This document shows positions 59,226 through 64,000 of a stretch of DNA of 64,000 nt, in pieces. Within the stretch, counting starts at the first letter, position 1. Each line of letters starts with the position of its first letter. The position numbers were made by a program, and so were the translations under genes. The notes below the pieces were generated by a model that was not told the origin of the DNA, ran no database searches, and saw only the letters and a program-made list of their open reading frames with translations. Source of the stretch: Lachnospiraceae bacterium (lineage in GTDB: Bacteria; Bacillota; Clostridia; Lachnospirales; Lachnospiraceae); NCBI GenBank assembly GCA_017556805.1, contig JAFYMC010000034.1, positions 1 to 64,000 of the forward strand, read 5' to 3'.

Positions 59226-59903
59226 ATGTTTGAGATAAAAAATATAACCATGATTTATGATATGGAAAAGGAAGAAAAGGTATATGCATTGGGCGGCTTT
59301 GATTTGACGCTGCCGGACAAAGGTCTGGTAGGTATTATCGGACCCTCCGGTTCCGGAAAATCCACCTTGATGTATTGTCTTTCTACACTGAAAACTCCGA
59401 CGGCGGGAGAGATTCTTTACAACGGAAAAAGTTTGACCGGCCTTAAGGAGCAGGAAAGAGAAAGGCTTCGCAGGGATGAGTTCGGCTTTGTGTTCCAGCG
59501 ACATTTTCTGGTGCCGTATATGAATTCCATGGCCAATGTAACGGTGGCGGCAAACGGAAAGGGAGAATCGGTCCGGACTCGTGCGGAAGCGTTACTGAAA
59601 AGCCTCGGTCTCGGAGAAAAGGAACTGAAAAAGCGTCCGGGAAAGCTTTCCGGCGGACAACGGCAGCGTGTGGCCATTGCCCGTGCCATGATGAACGAAC
59701 CGAAGGTGTTGTTTGCGGATGAACCGACGGCTGCGCTCGACCATGAGACGGCTTTTGCGGTAATGGATATTTTAAAGGAGTATGCCAAGGAGCATCTGGT
59801 GCTTGTGATTACCCATGACCATTCCATCTTAAAGGACGCGGATATGACGGTGGAAATGTGGGACGGTATGGTCAGCTCCGTAAAGGAAGGCGGTGCGCGA
59901 TGA
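59226..59903 (+). CDS. ABC transporter ATPase (MacB/LolD type)
   Basis: A 225-residue ATPase; ATG at 59226 after TAGGAGGATATGT. Walker A is IGPSGSGKSTLM, the Q-loop is GFVFQRHFLVPYMNSMANV, the signature LSGGQRQRVAIARAMM, Walker B VLFADEPTAALDH and the H-loop ITHDHSIL. It is flanked by two FtsX-like permeases and overlaps the second by four bases, so the three form one exporter. Confidence 0.95.
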   Translation: MFEIKNITMIYDMEKEEKVYALGGFDLTLPDKGLVGIIGPSGSGKSTLMYCLSTLKTPTAGEILYNGKSLTGLKEQERERLRRDEFGFVFQRHFLVPYMNSMANVTVAANGKGESVRTRAEALLKSLGLGEKELKKRPGKLSGGQRQRVAIARAMMNEPKVLFADEPTAALDHETAFAVMDILKEYAKEHLVLVITHDHSILKDADMTVEMWDGMVSSVKEGGAR

Positions 59904-60997
59904 AGCCTTTTTCACCTTTGTATTTTATCAGAGAAAACAAAGCACGCTGTGCGGTATTGATTTTTATGATATTTCTGAGCTTTGCGGCGTATCTGGCGGG
60001 TTTGTATGTGATGAATGTGGTGACCAGCTTTGAGGAGTTCGGAGAAGAGTTGTACGATTCCACGGCACTTGTCTATGTGCGGACGAGAGACGAGGAAGGC
60101 TTCCAAGGCTACCGGGATGCAGTAGAAGCCATGCGACAGGAAGTGGATATCCGGTTTGTAGACTTAGGGTATTATAATTACTTAAACATTGAAAGTATCA
60201 TGAGCTTTACCGTAGGATATCAGTCTTTGACCTTTATCAATAAAGAGGATTTTAAGCTGTTTTGCGAGAGGAAGGACATTTCCTGCGATGTAGATAAGTT
60301 GGGAAGCAGGAGTGTGGTGATGAGTGAGCGGTTGGCAAACAGCTTAGGGTTAAAGATCGGGGATGTGCTGACGCCGGAGGAGTTTAACGGGGTGTCGGAG
60401 GCATTTACCTTAGAGGCAATCACGGATCAGACCACCTATGCTTATTATTTCCTGGCAGAGGATGCCGAACCTATGAATGCCATGATTTTAAACACCGGAA
60501 TGGAGAAGGAAGAGTTTGCGGCGTATCTGGAACGGTTGGAGGAGCAGTATCCGGTACAGATGCATGGCTATGAGGAGGATAAGGCAGAAATAGATCGGAC
60601 CTTCTCCTTCCTGCCGAAAATATATATTGCAGTACTGGTACTCTTGGCAATTATTATGGCGGTAACGGTAAATGCGGTGTTTGTGGGTGTTTATCAGGGC
60701 AGAACCTTTGAGTTCGCGGTGTATCGTGCCATCGGCATGGGCAAGCGAAGGATTACCGGTAAGATTGTGGGAGAACTTCTTTGGATGGAAGGAATTGCCC
60801 TTATAGGAGGCGGCATATTCTTTTTCCTAGGGGTGTATTTGCTCAATCACCTGGTGCTGTATCCGGCAGGGAAGTATCTGGATTACTTCAACAATGTGGC
60901 GTTTTTCGGACTGGCACTCTGTAATGGGATCATTCTGGTGCCGCTTATCATTACCAGATGCCGTCAGATGCACCGGGCGGATATTTGTGAATTTTAA
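59900..60997 (+). CDS. FtsX-like ABC permease, second subunit
   Basis: A 365-residue permease; ATG at 59900 overlaps the ATPase stop (ATGA). The topology matches the permease at 58061: N-terminal helix (RCAVLIFMIFLSFAAYLAGLYVM), outside domain, then three helices (IYIAVLVLLAIIMAVTVNAVFV, LLWMEGIALIGGGIFFFLGVYLL, FFGLALCNGIILVPLII) and the segment YRAIGMGKRRITGKIVGELLW. It forms a heteromeric exporter with the preceding two proteins. Given the two-component system upstream, a role in peptide-antibiotic sensing or detoxification is probable (inference). Confidence 0.9.
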   Translation: MKPFSPLYFIRENKARCAVLIFMIFLSFAAYLAGLYVMNVVTSFEEFGEELYDSTALVYVRTRDEEGFQGYRDAVEAMRQEVDIRFVDLGYYNYLNIESIMSFTVGYQSLTFINKEDFKLFCERKDISCDVDKLGSRSVVMSERLANSLGLKIGDVLTPEEFNGVSEAFTLEAITDQTTYAYYFLAEDAEPMNAMILNTGMEKEEFAAYLERLEEQYPVQMHGYEEDKAEIDRTFSFLPKIYIAVLVLLAIIMAVTVNAVFVGVYQGRTFEFAVYRAIGMGKRRITGKIVGELLWMEGIALIGGGIFFFLGVYLLNHLVLYPAGKYLDYFNNVAFFGLALCNGIILVPLIITRCRQMHRADICEF

Positions 60998-61007
60998 AAT
61001 GTTTTGT

Positions 61008-61039
61008 AGGCTGTGACATGAATGTTGCAGCCTTTTTAT
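61008..61039 (+). terminator. Terminator after the ABC operon
   Basis: AGGCTGTGAC pairs with GTTGCAGCCT (two G-U), loop ATGAAT, followed by TTTTTATA. Confidence 0.8.
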
Positions 61040-61203
61040 AACTTCGATAACAGGACATCTCTTTTGCAAATTTTGCACTAAATGGCATGTTAAAGCAGAT
61101 AAAAGTATGATAAGATAGAAAAAGAAGGAAGAATACAGTGCTGAGTCACCCAAGAACTCTGGTGACAGAAAATCGGCTGATTGGATAACAAGGAGGTAGC
61201 AAT

Positions 61204-63039
61204 ATGGAGCAGTATGTGGAACTGAGACTACAGAAGGATTCCTTTGCGGGGGGCTATTCTGCAGGTCTTACCATGTGTGACGGACAGTCCACGAGAGAGC
61301 TTCGTAAAGTGTCCGAGACTGAGACTCAGGTGGTTTACGAAGATAACAGAAAACATAAGGTGACGCTGCATCGGGAGACAGAGGGAGATGTGACATTTTT
61401 ACAGACTACCTTTACCAATGAAAGCGACGAGTCGGCGGTGTTAGAGATGCTGTCCAGCTTTGCCTTAAAGGGGCTTAATGTAGATTCCTTTTATCGTATG
61501 CAGTCCTTTTGGAGTGCGGAGGGGAAGCTTCGAAAGGAAAGCATTTATGACCTGCATTTGGAGCGTTCCTGGAGCGGCAACGGGTATCGTGTGGAAAAGT
61601 TCGGTACGGTAGGTTCCATGCCGGTGCGCAAGTACTTCCCGTTCCTTGTATTGGAGAACAGTGAGAAGGGTGAATTTATCGGTATCCAGCTCTATTCTCC
61701 GTCTTCCTGGCAGATGGAGCTGATTGTGACGGGACGGGACAATACGGTGACAGTGGCCGGCGGTATCGCAGATAGGGATTTCGGTAACTGGACTAAGACG
61801 GTAGCACCGGGAGAGAGTTTTACCACGCCGAAGGCAGCGGTAGTAGTGGGAGATTCCATTTATGATGTATGCGATAAGCTGGTGAAAGCCCAGAAGCCGG
61901 ACATTTCTCCGATGGACTGTCAGATGGGCATTCTATTTAACGAATATTGTACCACTTGGGGTAATCCGAGCCTTGAGAATATCAAAAACATGTGCGATAA
62001 GCTAAAGGATAAGGGGTTGCAGTACTTTGTTATGGATTCCGGTTGGTACGGCAACGCAAAATACTGGTGGACCTGTGTGGGAGATTGGGATATTAACGAA
62101 ACCAAGTTTCCGGGAGGCTTAAAGCCTATGGCGGACTATGTGAGACAGTGCGGCATGATACCGGGCATCTGGTTTGAATTTGAGTCCGTAGGCACCGGCT
62201 CAAAACATTACAATAATCCGGACCATCTGTTAAAGCGGGACGGTGTGCCGATTACGGTGGGCGAGCATCGGTTCTTTGATATGGCGGATCCGTGGGTTAT
62301 CGAGTATTTGAGTGAAAAGGTCATCAAGCTGTTAAAGGATTGCGGTTTCGGTTACATCAAGGTAGATTACAACGATACCATCGGTATGGGCTGTGACGAC
62401 CCGGATGGTTTCGGAGAAGGCGTACGAAAGTATGCGTTGGCATCTCAGGCTTTTTTCCGTAAGATAAAAGAAGAGATACCGGACATTGTCATCGAGAATT
62501 GTTCCAGCGGCGGACACCGTTTAGAGCCGTCCATGATGGAGATTTCCTCTCAGGCAAGCTTTTCCGATGCCCACGAGATTACCTGTATTCCGATTATTGC
62601 GGCGAACTTACACCGCGTCATTCGTCCGGAGCAGAGCCAGATTTGGGCGGTGCTTCGTAAGGAGGACAGCCTTCAGAGATTGCAGTATTCCCTCATAAAT
62701 ACGCTTCTCGGACGCATGTGTATCAGCGGAGATATTTATGAGTTGTCCGAGGAACAATGGGCTTGTATCGAGGAGGGCATGGACTTCTACCGTAAGGTGG
62801 CCCCGATTATCAAAGATGGTAAGACTATCCTGATATCCTGTGATACGGAAAGCTATTTAAATCCGGTGGGAGAGCAACTTGTGATTCGTCAGCTGGGAAA
62901 CCGGTATCTGGCCATTGCACACCGGTTCGGAGATTCCAAAGAGGTTGCCACGGACTTCTTAGAAGGGGCGACCGTGATTTCCGCCTACGGAGAACTGACC
63001 GGAGATTTCAGTGCCAAGGCATGGCTTTATGAGAAGTAA
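61204..63039 (+). CDS. GH36 alpha-galactosidase
   Basis: A 611-residue GH36 enzyme cleaving terminal alpha-1,6-galactose from melibiose, raffinose or galactomannan. Start after AACAAGGAGGTAGCAAT. No signal peptide, so it is cytoplasmic. N-terminal beta domain to about 230, then the catalytic barrel: YFVMDSGWYGNAKYWWTCVGDWDINETKFP, GMIPGIWFEFE, the nucleophile Asp in GYIKVDYNDTIG (about 396) and the acid/base Asp in FSDAHEITC (about 456). It is shorter than the 720-730 residues of classical GH36 group I enzymes. No transporter is adjacent. Confidence 0.92.
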   Translation: MEQYVELRLQKDSFAGGYSAGLTMCDGQSTRELRKVSETETQVVYEDNRKHKVTLHRETEGDVTFLQTTFTNESDESAVLEMLSSFALKGLNVDSFYRMQSFWSAEGKLRKESIYDLHLERSWSGNGYRVEKFGTVGSMPVRKYFPFLVLENSEKGEFIGIQLYSPSSWQMELIVTGRDNTVTVAGGIADRDFGNWTKTVAPGESFTTPKAAVVVGDSIYDVCDKLVKAQKPDISPMDCQMGILFNEYCTTWGNPSLENIKNMCDKLKDKGLQYFVMDSGWYGNAKYWWTCVGDWDINETKFPGGLKPMADYVRQCGMIPGIWFEFESVGTGSKHYNNPDHLLKRDGVPITVGEHRFFDMADPWVIEYLSEKVIKLLKDCGFGYIKVDYNDTIGMGCDDPDGFGEGVRKYALASQAFFRKIKEEIPDIVIENCSSGGHRLEPSMMEISSQASFSDAHEITCIPIIAANLHRVIRPEQSQIWAVLRKEDSLQRLQYSLINTLLGRMCISGDIYELSEEQWACIEEGMDFYRKVAPIIKDGKTILISCDTESYLNPVGEQLVIRQLGNRYLAIAHRFGDSKEVATDFLEGATVISAYGELTGDFSAKAWLYEK

Positions 63040-63089
63040 GAGAGCATCCGGGGATAAGTGATAAGAAAAAAGTAAAAGATGAGACAGAA

Positions 63090-63124
63090 AAAGACGTCCT
63101 CCAAAGGGGGACGTCTTTCTTGTT
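63090..63124 (+). terminator. Bidirectional terminator between GH36 and CotH genes
   Basis: A perfect 10-bp stem AAAGACGTCC / GGACGTCTTT with loop TCCAAAGGG, followed by CTTGTTT; the A-rich left flank gives T-run on the other strand (TTTTTCTGTCTC). Confidence 0.85.
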
Positions 63125-63170
63125 TAAGTAGCAATATGAAGTTCTTGGTAAATTGTTTTATCAAAGTCTG

Positions 63171-64000
63171 TTATCTGATTCTTGTTAAGGAAACATTTTT
63201 GAAAATCAGGTCACCGGTACATTTTCCGAGATTAATGCAGAATTTCCAGCCCTCCTCTATGAATTCATTCATTACAAAACGGTACTCATAGCTTGTAAGC
63301 TCCGGCGTGAGAGGAATCTCGCTAACCCAGGCTTGCGGCTCACTCCAACCCTCCTCAAGGCCAAATAACAGCTTTGGTGTTGAGGAATCTGTGGAGGACG
63401 CTTCAAAGGTGAGGCAGTATTCGCCTCCTTGTACGAGTTCGATATCTCCGGCCAGGGCTTGTCTTTTCCAAGAATGACTGAGTTTCTCCGGAACGGATGC
63501 ATGGAAAGAATTGTCCGTAGAATCAATACGGAACGTAGCATCATCGCCGTAATAGGTCCATGTAGAGACTTCCGGAATCTGATTTTTGGAAAAGGACGAC
63601 ATATCATCTGATTTTACATCGCAGAAAGTGTCTAGATAACGCTTTGCGTACTTCGGACGGCTGCGGAAGTAGTTTTTAAATTCCTCTACCTCATTGTCAT
63701 AGTTCCAGGCGGCCCAGTCAAGACCGAAACGGAAGAACGTTGCTTTGGTAACTTCGCCGTAAGCGGCTGCATAGGTATCGATTTTTTCGCACACCGTGTC
63801 AGGGTGGAACACCGTATCCATGATATGGATATAATTATCGTAGAATTTCTGACGGAACGCATCATTTCTGCAGAGGTTCCGCAGGATATCCGGATAATTG
63901 AACGCACCGCCGCCTACGGACATTTGGTTCAACAAATCGTATCTGTATTGGGTGCCTTCACTACCGTACAGGCCGGTGGAAAACTCGGTATCGTAGAGAA
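63171..64000 (-). CDS. CotH-family protein with C-terminal carbohydrate-binding-like domain (partial)
   Basis: The minus-strand gene runs off the window end; 276 codons are visible. The frame stays open past the first internal TTG/ATG codons and reads LYDTEFSTGLYG...YRYDLLNQMSVGGGAFNYPDILRNLCRNDAFRQKFYDNY, which fits the C-terminal part of a CotH spore-coat-kinase-like domain as found in Lachnospiraceae surface proteins. From about 63580 the sequence (STWTYYGDDATFRIDSTD, SHSWKRQALAGDIELVQGGEYCLTFEAS, and YEYRFVMNEFIEEGWKFCINLG) resembles a CBM4/9-like beta sandwich. The protein is probably secreted and cell-wall or glycan associated. Confidence 0.8.
   Translation of the reverse strand, partial: LYDTEFSTGLYGSEGTQYRYDLLNQMSVGGGAFNYPDILRNLCRNDAFRQKFYDNYIHIMDTVFHPDTVCEKIDTYAAAYGEVTKATFFRFGLDWAAWNYDNEVEEFKNYFRSRPKYAKRYLDTFCDVKSDDMSSFSKNQIPEVSTWTYYGDDATFRIDSTDNSFHASVPEKLSHSWKRQALAGDIELVQGGEYCLTFEASSTDSSTPKLLFGLEEGWSEPQAWVSEIPLTPELTSYEYRFVMNEFIEEGWKFCINLGKCTGDLIFKNVSLTRIR

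Noticed and set aside
61040-61203. Catabolite-response site before the alpha-galactosidase gene
   Set aside because: I looked for a cre-like palindrome and saw none; no strong promoter was found either, only TATGAT/TAAGAT boxes with poor -35 candidates.

Overview
The window looks like a chromosomal segment of a Gram-positive gut Clostridium, most likely a Lachnospiraceae member (inference). Support comes from the yicC-remA-rpoZ cluster, gapA-pgk-tpiA, a DUF4003 protein, a class B sortase with a VPKTG-anchored protein, a CD3324-type regulator, cell-anchored GH5 and GH36 enzymes, and strong AGGAGG ribosome sites. Clean sigma-A promoters with 17-bp spacers are frequent. I saw no rRNA, tRNA or CRISPR array.

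Layout. 1-2.6 kb: surface genes (end of a sortase substrate, two Thr/Pro-rich lipoproteins, sortase B). 2.7-4.1 kb: an ECF-like sigma factor and its anti-sigma factor. 4.4-5.7 kb: a lone DUF4143 ATPase. 5.8-7.8 kb: yicC, remA, rpoZ and a signal peptidase, without the gmk often found in this cluster. 8-11.2 kb: gapA-pgk-tpiA. 11.2-11.95 kb: a roughly 300-bp inverted-repeat element, then relics (a possible cas1 5' end and a piece of pgk). 12-17.9 kb: an HTH/TPR regulator, DUF4003, a GH5 cellulase, an RlmD-type methyltransferase and a flavodoxin-like protein.

17.9-32.7 kb: a cell-surface polysaccharide cluster. A divergent XRE regulator faces a promoter covered by a perfect palindrome. The cluster encodes glycosyltransferases, a TagGH/Wzm-Wzt-type ABC exporter, a GT2-HAD fusion and a separate protein sharing its C-terminal domain, an FrhB-pyruvyltransferase fusion, a CitC-like protein fused to an SGNH-like domain, a polyprenyl-phosphate sugar transferase and an epimerase. 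The middle (20.3-30.7 kb) is visibly AT-richer than both ends.

32.8-36.2 kb: an HTH + ORF6N/PLD gene pair, a CD3324-GNAT fusion with a short upstream ORF, and a broken epimerase gene. 36.4-42.5 kb: an atypical EF-G-like GTPase, a MATE exporter, an ABC exporter and a regulator. 43.7-51.2 kb is an accessory region: an AT-rich pair made of a RES-domain protein and a 1019-residue STAND-like NTPase with HAT/TPR-like repeats (the best candidate for a new defence system), then a NERD-domain gene followed by six small genes including an HNH protein. 51.2-54.8 kb: a frameshifted MerR gene, a lipoprotein and a second HTH + ORF6N/PLD pair. 54.8-61 kb: an Fe-S aldo/keto reductase and a two-component system whose putative operator (TGAC-N4-GTCA) recurs before the adjacent ABC operon. 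61.2-64 kb: a GH36 alpha-galactosidase and the end of a CotH-family gene.

Most functions are assigned from motifs read by eye. No database search was possible, so family names are recognition and the system-level proposals are inference.
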